Below are positions 1 through 8,553 of a stretch of DNA of 64,000 bases, piece by piece. The first letter of the stretch is position 1, and the number at the start of each line of letters is the position of its first letter. A program made the translations under genes and the position numbers. Origin of the DNA: CAWCWK01 sp963842125 (GTDB lineage: Bacteria > Pseudomonadota > Alphaproteobacteria > Rhizobiales > CAWCWK01); NCBI GenBank assembly GCA_963842125.1, contig CAWJFE010000005.1, forward strand, positions 868,001 to 932,000. The letters run 5' to 3'. Below the pieces are notes generated by a model. It was not told where the DNA came from and ran no database searches. It saw only the letters and a list, made by a program, of their open reading frames with translations.

Positions 1-403
1 TGTCGGGAAAGCGGGCCTGCATCGGATAGAGGCCGAAATTCATCGACCCCATGTTGAGAGACGCGAGCTCGGGCGCGAAATGGGCGGCCGGGGCGACCCT
101 TTCCTCGACCGTCATGAAGGGGCTCCCACCCGTCGTCACGTTGATGACCGCGTCGGTGCGCGCCTTGAGTGCCGGCAGGATGCGCCCGAACGCCTCGACC
201 GATTGGTCGGGACGGCCGGTCTCGGGGTCCCGCGCGTGAACGTGGAGGATCGCCGCCCCAGCCTCGGCCGCGCGGACGCCCTCCTCGACGATCTCCTCGG
301 CCGTCACAGGTAGGTGTGGCGACATGGACGGGGTGTGGATCGCACCGGTCAGGGCGCAGGTGATGATGGTCCGGCGCTCGCCGGCGTCGGTGCGGGTCGT
401 CAT
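1..403 (-). CDS. beta-keto acid cleavage enzyme (BKACE, DUF849), 3' part outside window
   Basis: The first 134 residues are present; the rest lies beyond position 1. The N-terminus reads TCALTGAIHTPSMSPHLPVT at about residues 15-34, followed by the metal-binding HVH at residues 54-56. Both are hallmarks of the BKACE/DUF849 family. These Zn enzymes condense a beta-keto acid with acetyl-CoA to give acetoacetate and a new CoA ester. The ATG overlaps the stop of the upstream dehydrogenase (ATGA), so the two are translationally coupled. The pair makes chemical sense: a 3-hydroxy acid is oxidised to a 3-keto acid, then cleaved. Family assignment is firm; the substrate cannot be read from sequence. 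Confidence 0.88.
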   Translation of the reverse strand, partial: MTTRTDAGERRTIITCALTGAIHTPSMSPHLPVTAEEIVEEGVRAAEAGAAILHVHARDPETGRPDQSVEAFGRILPALKARTDAVINVTTGGSPFMTVEERVAPAAHFAPELASLNMGSMNFGLYPMQARFPD

Positions 404-1395
404 CGCTTGTCCTTCTCGTCCGACGCGGAGCGGGCTTCGTCAGCGTCGCGGCGGATGATGTGGGCGGCGAGGTCTGCTAGTCGCGCGTCCCGCCAGGCCT
501 GCCGCTCGACGATGTCGGCAAGGTCGAGATGTTCGCGCCGTGCCGCGACGATCCGCTCGCCCAGGCCACCGGTCCAGGCCGGGCGCGCCGGGCGGTGCCG
601 GCCGATCGTCTCATAGGCGTCGCCGTAGCGCTCGAAGAAGCCGGCCACGCCGTCGGGCGCGTTGAGGTCGATCGTCTCGAAAGGTCCGACCACCGACCAG
701 CGCCGTGCCAGCCCGTCTCGGATCGCGGTATCGATGTCGTCGACGGAGGCGAGGTCTTCGGCGACGAGCGTAAAGGCTTCGTCGAGAAGCGCGCCCTGAA
801 GCCGGTTCATTACGAAACCCTCGGTCTCGCCTCGCATGCGGATCGGGGATTGGCCGCAGGCCGTCATCAGACGTGCCGTTGCGTCGAGCGCTGCGGCGGA
901 GGTCCGCGGCCCCGGCACGATCTCGACGGCAGGGACCAGATGAGGCGGATTGAGCGGGTGTGCGACGAGGCATCGTTCGGGGTGCGCGAGTTCTTTCGAG
1001 AGATCGGACGGCATCAGCGCCGACGTCGAACTGGCGAGCACGGTATCTGCTGCGACGAAGCCTTCGAGCTCGGATAGAAGGGCACGTTTCACGTCGAGCC
1101 GTTCGGCGACGTTCTCCTGCACGTGGCATGCGCCCTCGGCGGCCTCGGCCAGCGTCGCGGGCGCAGCGATGCGGCCCAGGATGCCGTCGGGCACCTGGCC
1201 GCCCAGGAGGCCGAGTTCGGCGAGGGGCGGTGCCATACGGGCGATCTCGCGCAAGGCGTCCTCGGCTATGCCCGGTGCCCGGTCGTGAAGGCGGACCTCG
1301 TAGCCGCCTCTTGCGAAGGCGATGGCCCAGGACCGGCCCACGAGCCCGCAGCCGATGACGGCCACCCGCCCCTTCATAGCTCCGTCTCCCGTCAT
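400..1395 (-). CDS. 3-hydroxyacid dehydrogenase, lambda-crystallin / L-gulonate 3-dehydrogenase-like
   Basis: About 331 residues. A Rossmann fold starts at once (VAVIGCGLVGRSWA). Family motifs follow: SSTSALMPS, VAHPLNPPHLVP with the catalytic-type His, GFVMNRLQ, and GPFETIDLNA. The layout follows lambda-crystallin (CRYL1, L-gulonate 3-dehydrogenase) and carnitine dehydrogenase more closely than fatty-acid 3-hydroxyacyl-CoA dehydrogenases. It should oxidise a 3-hydroxy acid with NAD+. The start at 1395 has GGAGG about 10 bases upstream; an in-frame ATG at 1377 is the alternative. It is last but one in the binding protein-permease-ATPase operon and feeds the BKACE. L-gulonate as substrate is only an inference. 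Confidence 0.82.
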   Translation of the reverse strand: MTGDGAMKGRVAVIGCGLVGRSWAIAFARGGYEVRLHDRAPGIAEDALREIARMAPPLAELGLLGGQVPDGILGRIAAPATLAEAAEGACHVQENVAERLDVKRALLSELEGFVAADTVLASSTSALMPSDLSKELAHPERCLVAHPLNPPHLVPAVEIVPGPRTSAAALDATARLMTACGQSPIRMRGETEGFVMNRLQGALLDEAFTLVAEDLASVDDIDTAIRDGLARRWSVVGPFETIDLNAPDGVAGFFERYGDAYETIGRHRPARPAWTGGLGERIVAARREHLDLADIVERQAWRDARLADLAAHIIRRDADEARSASDEKDKR

Positions 1396-1411
1396 GGCCG
1401 CCGATCCTCCG

Positions 1412-2467
1412 TCACGGCTTTGCGCCGTCAGGCGTGAAGAGGTGCATACCTGAGGGATCGAAGGCCAGCGCAACTTGATGTCCGACGGCTATCGGGGCGT
1501 CTCCCCCCACGATGGCGCGGACCTCGTCGTCGCCTCCACGCACGGTGACGATGGCGAAGCCACCCAGCCGTTCGACATCCGTCACTCGCGCGTCAGACGC
1601 GCTGTCAGGCGTCACCGACACAGCCTCCGGCCGTACCGCGAGCAGGCAGCCGGCGAAGCCACCCGGCCGATCGAAGGGGATAGGGCCGGAGGGGACAGGG
1701 CCAAAGGGGCTGACTAGGCGCCCGTTTTCGGTCCGGACAGCAATACGGTTGATGCGGGGCGAGCCGACGAGTTCGGCTACGGCCAGCGTGTCGGGCGCTG
1801 CGTAGATATCGTCGGGCACGCCGACCTGCACGAGGCGGCCGCGATCGAGAATGGCGAGGCGATCGGCCACGCTCATCGCCTCCTCGTTGTCGTGCGTGAC
1901 GTAGATGAAGGTGTGGCCGAGCTCGGTCTGAAGGCGTTTCAGCTCGACGCGCATCGTGTCGCGCAGGCGCGCATCGAGGGCGGCGATAGGCTCGTCCATC
2001 AGGTAGGCGCTCGCGTTCCGCACCAAGGCGCGGGCGATCGCGACACGCTGCCGCTCACCGCCCGACAATGCGGCCGGGCGCTTGTGGAGGATATGGTCGA
2101 TGCCGATGACGCTGGAGACCGCATCGATGCGCCGGGCGATCTCGGGCTTGGCGGTACCGCGGCGGCGGAGGGGAAACGCGATGTTATCGCGTGCCGAAAG
2201 ATGGGGGAAGAGCGCGAGGTTCTGGAAGACCATCGCAATGTCCCGCGTCTGCGGCGGCAGGGCGGTCACGTCGCGCCCGTCGATAAGGATGCGGCCGGCA
2301 TCGACCGGCTCCAAACCGAGGAGCAGGCGCAAGAGGACCGACTTGCCGGAGCTTGGCGGGCCGAAGACCGAGGTGAACGAGCCGTCCTCGATGTCGAGCG
2401 ACACGTCGTCGAGCGCGGTGACGGCGCCGTAGCGCTTGGTGACGCCGTCGAGCGTGATGCGGGCCAT
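1412..2467 (-). CDS. sugar-type ABC transporter ATP-binding protein (second of a pair)
   Basis: A 351-residue ATPase of the MalK/UgpC class with an N-terminal nucleotide-binding domain and a C-terminal TOBE-like regulatory part. It shows Walker A GPPSSGKS near residue 36, signature LSGGERQRVAIARAL, a Walker B followed by DEPIAALDARL, and the switch His in YVTHDNEEAM. The Walker A loop is unusual, with PPSS in place of the common PSGC. It lies 3 bases downstream of another, non-identical ATPase gene. The transporter therefore probably uses an ATPase heterodimer, as in the GlpS/GlpT glycerol system of rhizobia. The partner lacks a canonical signature, so this subunit supplies the only normal LSGGQ-type motif. 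Confidence 0.9.
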   Translation of the reverse strand: MARITLDGVTKRYGAVTALDDVSLDIEDGSFTSVFGPPSSGKSVLLRLLLGLEPVDAGRILIDGRDVTALPPQTRDIAMVFQNLALFPHLSARDNIAFPLRRRGTAKPEIARRIDAVSSVIGIDHILHKRPAALSGGERQRVAIARALVRNASAYLMDEPIAALDARLRDTMRVELKRLQTELGHTFIYVTHDNEEAMSVADRLAILDRGRLVQVGVPDDIYAAPDTLAVAELVGSPRINRIAVRTENGRLVSPFGPVPSGPIPFDRPGGFAGCLLAVRPEAVSVTPDSASDARVTDVERLGGFAIVTVRGGDDEVRAIVGGDAPIAVGHQVALAFDPSGMHLFTPDGAKP

Positions 2468-2470
2468 GGC

Positions 2471-3574
2471 TCAGGCCTCCCTCGTCTCGGGATCGAGCCG
2501 AACGCCGCTATCGGCATCGAAGAGGTGGCAGCGCGAACGATCGAGCGCTACCCTGACGGTCTCTCCCGCTCTGACCGGCTGCGTGCGCTCGAAGACGCCG
2601 AGCATCGCCTCGCCGCCGATATCGAGATGGGCGATCCGGCGCCGGCCGATCGTCTCCACGAGCCGGACCGTCGCCGCCAGGGTGGCCTCGCCGGGCGCGT
2701 CGACGAGCGCGAGCGTCTCGGGGCGGAAGCCGAGGAGGATGTCGGTTCGCCCGCCGAGGCTGCGCGCGAGGTCGTCCCCGAGCCGCACGGTCTGCCCATC
2801 GGCCAGCCAAGCGGATGGACCGCTCGCAGTCTGCTCGATCGTCGCGGCTAGGAGGTTCATGCTGGGAGCGCCGATGAAACGGGCGACGAAGGTGTTGGCC
2901 GGCCGGGCGTAGATCGCGGTCGGCGTGTCGAATTGTTGAAGGTCGCCCTGGCTCATCACCGCGATCCGGTCGGCCAGGCCCATCGCCTCGATCTGGTCGT
3001 GGGTGACGTAGACCATGGTCTGCTTCAAGGAGCGCTGAAGATCGCGCAGGTCCGCCCGCATGCGCTCGCGAAAGGCGGCGTCGAGGTTGGACAAGGGCTC
3101 ATCAAGGAGGAAGATGCGGGGCTCCACGATCGCGGAGCGGCCGATGGCGAGCTTCTGGAGTTCGTTGACGCTCAACGAGGCCGAAGGCGCGTCTAGCCGG
3201 TGCGACAGCGCCATGAACTCGGCCATCTCGCCCACCCGCCTGTCGACCTCGGCCTGCGGCGTGCCCCTGACCTCCAGCCCGAAGGCGAGGTTCTTGCGCA
3301 CGCTCATATGGGTGAAGGTCGCGTAGTTCTGGAAGACGAAGCCGACGCCGCGCTTCTGGATCGGCGTTCGGGTAACGTCGGCGCCATCGAAGAGGACGGC
3401 GCCGGTGGTCGGGGTCTCGAGGCCGGCGATCATGTTCATCGTCGTAGTCTTGCCGCAGCCGGACGGGCCGAGGATAGCGACGAACTCGCCGTCCGCGACC
3501 TCCAGCGCCATGGTGCGCACAGCAGTGAAGTCGCCGAAGGTCTTGGTGACGCCGTCGAGGGTGACGCGGGCCAT
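2471..3574 (-). CDS. sugar-type ABC transporter ATP-binding protein with degenerate signature motif
   Basis: A 367-residue MalK-class ATPase. Walker A GPSGCGKTT and Walker B with DEPLSNLD are normal, as is the switch region YVTHDQIEAM. The ABC signature reads LSVNELQKLAIGR where LSGGQ-QR is expected, so one composite ATP site of a heterodimer with the neighbouring ATPase would be non-canonical. The C-terminal third is the usual MalK regulatory/TOBE region. The start codon overlaps the stop of the permease gene upstream (3574). Degenerate signatures are common in asymmetric ABC pairs; the claim that it pairs with the 1412-2467 product is inferred from adjacency. Confidence 0.9.
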   Translation of the reverse strand: MARVTLDGVTKTFGDFTAVRTMALEVADGEFVAILGPSGCGKTTTMNMIAGLETPTTGAVLFDGADVTRTPIQKRGVGFVFQNYATFTHMSVRKNLAFGLEVRGTPQAEVDRRVGEMAEFMALSHRLDAPSASLSVNELQKLAIGRSAIVEPRIFLLDEPLSNLDAAFRERMRADLRDLQRSLKQTMVYVTHDQIEAMGLADRIAVMSQGDLQQFDTPTAIYARPANTFVARFIGAPSMNLLAATIEQTASGPSAWLADGQTVRLGDDLARSLGGRTDILLGFRPETLALVDAPGEATLAATVRLVETIGRRRIAHLDIGGEAMLGVFERTQPVRAGETVRVALDRSRCHLFDADSGVRLDPETREA

Positions 3575-4569
3575 CAGGCGGCCCGCCCTTCGGCTGCGTG
3601 CTCGACATCTGTCAAGGTCTCCTCAAGCGCGTCCTCGACGGGCTTGCGGCCGGCGCGGGCGAGGATGAGGCCGGTGATGACGCTCAAGACGATCAGCACT
3701 ACGATGCCGATGGCCGCGACATAGGACCATTCGAGGTCCTGAAAGGTTCGCTTGTAGAGGAAAAGCGACAGGCTTTCCGTCGCCACGCCCGGACCCCCTC
3801 CGGTCATGACGAAGAGCATGTCGAAGATCTTGAAGCACTCGATGACGCGCAGCCCGATCGCGATCGCGATCACGGCCTTGATGCGCGGTAGAGCGATCCG
3901 GGTGAAGCGTTGGTACCAGTTGGCGCCGAGAATGGTCGCGGCCCGCATCTGGTCCTCGGGCACGCTCATGAGGCCGGCATAGAGGATGAGGAACATGAGC
4001 GGTGTCCACTGCCACACGTCCGCGATGATGACGGCGACGAAGGCACGATCGACGTCGTTCAGCCAGTTGAGATCGCCCGCGCCCGCATAGAAGAGACCGA
4101 GAATGGCGTTGAAGGGGCCGGTCTGCTGGAAGATCAGGTAGAAGATGTAGCCGGCCACGGCGGGCACGATCATCATCGGCATCAGAATGAGGCTGTAGAG
4201 TACCGGCCGTCCGGCAACCCCTTCGTAGAAAAGTGCCGCGAGCGCAAGACCGAGTGCGAATTCGATCGGCACCGCGATGGCGACGAAGAGGACGGTGCGC
4301 CAGACGGCGCCGTGCAGGCCGTCATCCTCCAGCATGTAGGCGTAGTTGTCGAACCAGGCAAAGGAGCGCCAGGCCATGTACCACGGCTCGCCATCGAGCG
4401 GCGTCCACCAAGTGGTGCTGATGTAGAGCTGCATCAGCAGGGGGAAGGCGACGATGAACACGAGGAGAAGCTGCGTCGGCAGCAGCAGACGCTTCGCCAG
4501 CGTTCGGCGGGCCCCGGCGAGCGTATCGGGTTGGCGTCGGCCGGCTGGATCGGCGGTCGTGCCCGTCAC
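3574..4569 (-). CDS. sugar-type ABC transporter permease (MalF/UgpA class)
   Basis: About 331 residues with six predicted membrane segments. The first is near TQLLLVFIVAFPLLMQLYI. The cytoplasmic EAA loop has RAATILGANWYQRFTRIALP. The start is taken as GTG at 4569 because it overlaps the TGA of the upstream permease (GTGA). No in-frame ATG occurs until after the first membrane helix has begun. A much longer open frame runs back to 5415, but that part is antisense-like shadow over the partner permease. It forms the membrane channel with the 4566-5417 product. Confidence 0.9.
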   Translation of the reverse strand: MTGTTADPAGRRQPDTLAGARRTLAKRLLLPTQLLLVFIVAFPLLMQLYISTTWWTPLDGEPWYMAWRSFAWFDNYAYMLEDDGLHGAVWRTVLFVAIAVPIEFALGLALAALFYEGVAGRPVLYSLILMPMMIVPAVAGYIFYLIFQQTGPFNAILGLFYAGAGDLNWLNDVDRAFVAVIIADVWQWTPLMFLILYAGLMSVPEDQMRAATILGANWYQRFTRIALPRIKAVIAIAIGLRVIECFKIFDMLFVMTGGGPGVATESLSLFLYKRTFQDLEWSYVAAIGIVVLIVLSVITGLILARAGRKPVEDALEETLTDVEHAAEGRAA

Positions 4570-5417
4570 TGCTTGAGTGCTCCGAAGGTGAGGCCGCGCA
4601 CGAGGAAGCGCTGGATCGAGATGCCGAGGATGATGGGTGGGATCGCAGCGATGAGTCCGAGCGCCGCCTTGGCGCCATAGAGCTGGCCGGAGGCCGCAGT
4701 CGCGAGCGCGTTCATGTAGACCGGTACCGTCGTCCAGTCCTTGCGGGTGAGGAGGAGGGCGATGAGGTAGTCCGACCAGTTGAGGATGAAGATGAAGAGC
4801 GCGGTCGAGGCGACGGCCGAGGCGACGATGGGTAGCGTGATCTGGTAGAACGCCTCGAAGGCCGTGCAGCCCTCCACGATGGCCGCCTCCTCGATCTCGC
4901 GTGGCAGCTCGTCGAAATAGGCCTTCATGAGCCAGAACGAGAAGGGCAGCGTGACGATGCCGTAGATGAGGGCGAGGCCCCACCAGGTGTCGATCATGCC
5001 GAGGAACGCCCACATGATCATGACCGGGATCATCACGGCCAGCGGCGGGAAGATGCGGAGCTGGAGGAGCGAGAGACCGATCGATCCGCCAATCTTCTCG
5101 CGGCTCACCGCGTAGGCCGCGAGAGTGCCGCAGACGACGGCGATCAGCGTGCCCATGATCGAGGTGAGGAGGCTGGCGAAGAGCGGCCGCCAGACCGTTC
5201 GGTCGAGGCTGACGATCTGGTCGGGCGCCGAGCCAGTGAAGACGTAGCGGAAGTTCGACAGCGTCGGGTCCTTGGGCAGGAAGGTCAGCCCTCCACCGCC
5301 GATGGACGTCCACTCGGCCGGCGGCTTGAACGCCATCGTTGCCATCCATGAGATGGGCAGGAGCGCGATCGCGGCCATGATGGCGACGGCGATCGTGCGA
5401 AGGGTCAGACCCCACAT
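4566..5417 (-). CDS. sugar-type ABC transporter permease (MalG/UgpE class)
   Basis: 283 residues, the usual length for a MalG-type subunit. The N-terminal helix is followed by a periplasmic loop, and the EAA motif appears as EEAAIVEGCTAFEAFYQITLP. The C-terminus ends in RFLVRGLTFGALKQ, the typical RG(L/M)T.GA.K tail of this class. It is the first permease after the binding protein, with an 85-base gap, and is coupled by GTGA to the second permease. It probably acts as the inner-membrane half channel for a carbohydrate or polyol. Confidence 0.92.
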   Translation of the reverse strand: MWGLTLRTIAVAIMAAIALLPISWMATMAFKPPAEWTSIGGGGLTFLPKDPTLSNFRYVFTGSAPDQIVSLDRTVWRPLFASLLTSIMGTLIAVVCGTLAAYAVSREKIGGSIGLSLLQLRIFPPLAVMIPVMIMWAFLGMIDTWWGLALIYGIVTLPFSFWLMKAYFDELPREIEEAAIVEGCTAFEAFYQITLPIVASAVASTALFIFILNWSDYLIALLLTRKDWTTVPVYMNALATAASGQLYGAKAALGLIAAIPPIILGISIQRFLVRGLTFGALKQ

Positions 5418-5502
5418 GGTCGACTGGCCTCGTGTCGGACTTCGGGATTGAGCGATCGGATGGCGTCGGACCGGCGGCTCCTGGCCGCCGGTCCTGCCGG
5501 CG

Positions 5503-7119
5503 CTAGCCGGATGGTGCGTCGTCGACGATGGTCGGCCAGGCCGCGCGGCTCGCCTGAATGATCGGGATCATCTTGTCCTCGCCCTTGCGGCGGATGATCC
5601 GTTCCCATTTCCGGGTGGCGGCCCGCATCGCGTCCTCGGCCGACTTCTGCCCGGTGAGGGCGGCCTGGAGTTCCTCGTCGAGCGCAGCGTCGAGGGCGGT
5701 CTGGCCGGCGAAGTTGATGGTGGGTGCCGAGCGGGCGATCGTCTCGCGGATCGGGTCCATCATGTAGTCGTGATAGGTGTCGCGAACGAGCGGTTCCTCG
5801 AAGTTCGCCTTTTGGAAGGGGTCGAAATAGCCGGCCGGATTGCCCGTCATCCAGGAATAGGTCCGCGTCGAGGACAGCCACTGGAGGAAGAGGTAGGCCA
5901 GCTCGGGGGCGGCCGATTGCGAGGAGACGGTGCCGGTGATGTTGTAGTAGATCACCGAGCGCCGCACGTTCTTGTCGCCATGGACGACGCCGGGCGGCAT
6001 GTAGGCCGAGAGCATACCGGCGGCGGGGCTGGCGGGCGAGCCGTCTTCCTCGCGCCGATCGACGAACTTGGTGACGTTCGTATAGGTCGTCAGGTGCGGT
6101 GTCGCGCCCGAACCGATGCCGGAATAGCCTTCCGCATAGGTCCAGGACAGTGCGTCGGGGTGAGCCCAGTCGCGCGAACGGACGTATTCGGTGGCAGCCT
6201 TGATCCCCTCGTCGGTGTCGAGGTTGGGGCGTCCGTCCTCATCGAACCAGTACATGTTCGGCATGGCCTGCGCCGCGAAGCGGGCATAGAAGCGCGGCAG
6301 GCCCCAGAACGGGGCCATGTCGTTGCCATTGCCGTAGATTGTCGTGCCATCGAGGCCGGTGCGCCCGGTGAAGAACTCGGAGATCTGGTCGGACCGCTCC
6401 CACGTCTCGGGCGGGGTGAGGGCGGCGCCATAACGCTCCTCGAAAGCGCCCGCGTGGCCGGCGTCGTCGAAATAACCCTTGTTGTAGACCCAGGTCTGGA
6501 AATCGCCGTCGAGCGAGGCGCCGTAATAGTCGCCGGCATATTTGTAGAGGAGCTCGACCGTCTGCGCGGTCGGCGCGCCCCGCTCCGTGTCGCCCCAATC
6601 CGGCTCGTATTTCTCGACGAACTCGGTCAGCTTGAACGCGCCGCCGGCCTCGACGAGGTCGCCGAGACTGTTCCAGGGGTGGGTATAGATGTCGTAGGTC
6701 GCGGACTGCGTTGTCACGTCCTGGAGAACACGTGCCCAGATGTCGCCGGCCGGTGCACCGACGATCTCGAGTTCGACCCCGGTCTCCTTCTCCCAGACCT
6801 CCTTAACGGATGGACCCGACGGGAAGGGTCGCGTAATCTGTCCGATCGCTCCGTCCGTCAGCAGCATCGTGATCTTCTTGGGCGTGCCATTAGCAATGAG
6901 GCGTTTGGCGCCCTCGATCGCGCGGCCTTCGGAATGCGATTCGTTGTACTGGAATCTCTCGGCGCCCGGGAAACCCCACGGGCCGCCGGTCATGCCGGGC
7001 GCGAGGTCCTGCGCCATGGCCGGCGTCACGAAACGCGGGGCTATCCCACAAGCTGTGGTGAGGGCGAACGCCGTACCGCCCTTCAACACGGACCGTCTCG
7101 TCCTGGTATCGTTCGACAT
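5503..7119 (-). CDS. Tat-exported ABC extracellular solute-binding protein (family 1, long form)
   Basis: 538 residues. The N-terminus carries a twin-arginine signal (TRRSVLKGG) followed by a hydrophobic stretch and an AMA-Q cleavage-like site. The body has the layout of family 1 binding proteins, but it is about 100 residues longer than the usual 420. That length and the two-ATPase system resemble GlpV of the rhizobial glycerol transporter. The start at 7119 has a strong AGGAGG about 8 bases upstream; the open frame extends 88 codons further but without support. It heads the operon 7119 to 1 and is transcribed away from the isomerase gene. The ligand is unknown; sugar, sugar acid or polyol is inferred from the downstream enzymes. 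Confidence 0.88.
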   Translation of the reverse strand: MSNDTRTRRSVLKGGTAFALTTACGIAPRFVTPAMAQDLAPGMTGGPWGFPGAERFQYNESHSEGRAIEGAKRLIANGTPKKITMLLTDGAIGQITRPFPSGPSVKEVWEKETGVELEIVGAPAGDIWARVLQDVTTQSATYDIYTHPWNSLGDLVEAGGAFKLTEFVEKYEPDWGDTERGAPTAQTVELLYKYAGDYYGASLDGDFQTWVYNKGYFDDAGHAGAFEERYGAALTPPETWERSDQISEFFTGRTGLDGTTIYGNGNDMAPFWGLPRFYARFAAQAMPNMYWFDEDGRPNLDTDEGIKAATEYVRSRDWAHPDALSWTYAEGYSGIGSGATPHLTTYTNVTKFVDRREEDGSPASPAAGMLSAYMPPGVVHGDKNVRRSVIYYNITGTVSSQSAAPELAYLFLQWLSSTRTYSWMTGNPAGYFDPFQKANFEEPLVRDTYHDYMMDPIRETIARSAPTINFAGQTALDAALDEELQAALTGQKSAEDAMRAATRKWERIIRRKGEDKMIPIIQASRAAWPTIVDDAPSG

Positions 7120-7190
7120 CGCCGCTTCCTCCTCTGACCGCGAACAGCGCAGCTCTCCCAGCCGCGCCCATCCCAATCGCCAGACGTTGT

Positions 7191-7204
7191 CGTAAACGTT
7201 TTCG
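7191..7204. promoter_or_regulatory. probable LacI-family operator, binding-protein side
   Basis: CGTAAACGTTTTCG is a 14-base near-palindrome with one mismatched pair, centred on a CG step. AAACGTTT is the core typical of LacI/GalR-family operators. It lies about 70 bases upstream of the binding-protein ATG. A LacI-family gene sits at the end of the divergent unit. Binding is inferred. Confidence 0.6.
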
Positions 7205-7423
7205 TTCGTCAAGCACGTTTCCCTGGTAGGCGGGTGACGCGGTGCGCGGAGATATGACGAACGTACATGGAACCGCCAGGATCGACGCAATTTCTCACAC
7301 TGCTCCACGACGATATCACCGATCAATCTGGCCGCGCGCAGCGTTTGATACCAGGGCCGAGGCCTTAAACGACATTCCGACATCCCGCTTGACAGATGCG
7401 CGGTACCTATGGTCCGTCTAAGC

Positions 7424-7437
7424 AGTAAACGTTTCCA
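7424..7437. promoter_or_regulatory. probable LacI-family operator, isomerase side
   Basis: AGTAAACGTTTCCA shares the GTAAACGTTT core with the site at 7191. It lies 56 bases upstream of the isomerase ATG and just downstream of a TTGACA hexamer, a position suited to blocking the plus-strand promoter. The spacing between the two sites (about 233 bases) would allow looping. Function is inferred. Confidence 0.6.
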
Positions 7438-7492
7438 AAAACGTCGCGGGTTTCACGGCTACGTGGCACGGTCTCAAGGGAAGGATGACAAG

Positions 7493-8548
7493 ATGCAGAC
7501 GATCAAAGGCCCCGGCCTCTTCCTCGGTCAGTTCGCAGGCGACGAAGCGCCGTTCAACAGCCTTGCCGCGATTTCCAAGTGGTGCGCGGACTCGGGCTTC
7601 GAAGCCATCCAATTGCCGATGTGGGATGCGCGTTTCATCGACCTCGAAAAGGCGGCCTCGAGCCAGGACTATGCCGATCAGTTGGTCGGTACGGCCAAGG
7701 AGAACGGCGTCGCCATCTGCGATACGGCGAGCCACATCCAGGGCCAGCTCTGCGCGGTCCATCCGGCTTATGACGCCTGGATGGATGGGCTCTGCCCGCC
7801 CGAGGTTCGCGGCGACCGCAAAGCCCGCCAAGCCTGGGCCATTCAGCAGTTGAAATATTGTGCGCAGGCCTCCCGCCGTATGGGGCTGACGGAGCACGCG
7901 ACCTTCTCCGGCGCGCTAGCCTGGCCGTTCTGGTACCCGTTCCCGCAACGCGACGAGTCGCTCATCAACGAGGCCTTCGATGAGCTCGCTCGCATCTGGA
8001 CCCCGATCCTCGACGAATACGAGGAGAACGGCGTCGATCTGTGCTTCGAGATCCACCCGACGGAGGACCTCTTCGACGGTGCGACCTTTGAGATCTTCTT
8101 GGAGCGGGTCAAGAACCACAACCGCTGCCACATCAACTACGATGCGTCGCATTTCGTGAAGCAGGGGATGGACTATCTGGAGTTCATCGACATCTACCAC
8201 GAGCGGATCCGGATGTTCCACGTCAAGGATGCGGAGTTCAACCCGACCGGGCGACAGGGCTTCCTGTCGGGCTATCAGCCCTGGCTGAAGCGCGCCGCCC
8301 GCGACCGCTCGCTGGGCCAAGGCCAGACCGATTTCCGCGCCGTCTTCGCCAAGATGACCGAATACGATTTCTCCGGCTGGGCGGTCTACGAGTGGGAGGA
8401 CTGCCTAGAGCATCCCGAGGATGCCGCTCCGAAGGGCGCCGCCTTCATCCGCGACCATATCATCCGGGTGACCGACAAGACGTTCGACGATTTCGCCGGC
8501 GGTAAGGGCGACACGAGCGGCGCCCGCGCGATTCTCGGGTTGGAGTAG
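7493..8548 (+). CDS. sugar isomerase/epimerase-like TIM-barrel protein
   Basis: 351 residues of the xylose-isomerase-like TIM-barrel superfamily (IolE/hydroxypyruvate isomerase/AP-endonuclease fold). Expected metal ligands are visible in order: FEIHPTED, NYDASHF, MFHVKDAEF and YEWED. The start at 7493 is preceded by GGGAAGGA at a proper distance; an upstream ATG at 7409 lacks support and would put the operator inside the gene. It is longer than simple IolE-type isomerases (about 270-300). It lies 5 bases before a Gfo/Idh/MocA dehydrogenase, a pairing common in inositol-like and 3-keto-glycoside pathways. The exact reaction is not identifiable. Confidence 0.85.
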   Translation: MQTIKGPGLFLGQFAGDEAPFNSLAAISKWCADSGFEAIQLPMWDARFIDLEKAASSQDYADQLVGTAKENGVAICDTASHIQGQLCAVHPAYDAWMDGLCPPEVRGDRKARQAWAIQQLKYCAQASRRMGLTEHATFSGALAWPFWYPFPQRDESLINEAFDELARIWTPILDEYEENGVDLCFEIHPTEDLFDGATFEIFLERVKNHNRCHINYDASHFVKQGMDYLEFIDIYHERIRMFHVKDAEFNPTGRQGFLSGYQPWLKRAARDRSLGQGQTDFRAVFAKMTEYDFSGWAVYEWEDCLEHPEDAAPKGAAFIRDHIIRVTDKTFDDFAGGKGDTSGARAILGLE

Positions 8549-8553
8549 GCGGC

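Larger units (their letters stand above)
7120..7492. other. divergent intergenic region between binding protein and isomerase genes
   Basis: 373 bases without a credible gene. It separates two divergently transcribed catabolic units. It contains two AAACGTTT near-palindromes (annotated separately), one on each side, and a TTGACA at 7389-7394 upstream of the plus-strand gene without a clear partner -10. It is the likely shared control region for the whole locus. Confidence 0.7.

Noticed and set aside
529..2851. Long plus-strand open frames opposite the dehydrogenase and ATPase genes
   Set aside because: Arg/Gly/Ala-rich, no domain, and antisense to well-supported genes; typical shadows in GC-rich DNA.
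3574..5415. 613-residue fused permease
   Set aside because: The upstream half is shadow over the partner permease; GTG at 4569 with a GTGA overlap gives a normal-length protein.
5770..7137. 455-codon plus-strand frame opposite the binding-protein gene
   Set aside because: No recognisable motifs; the minus strand has a Tat signal, ribosome binding site and family features.
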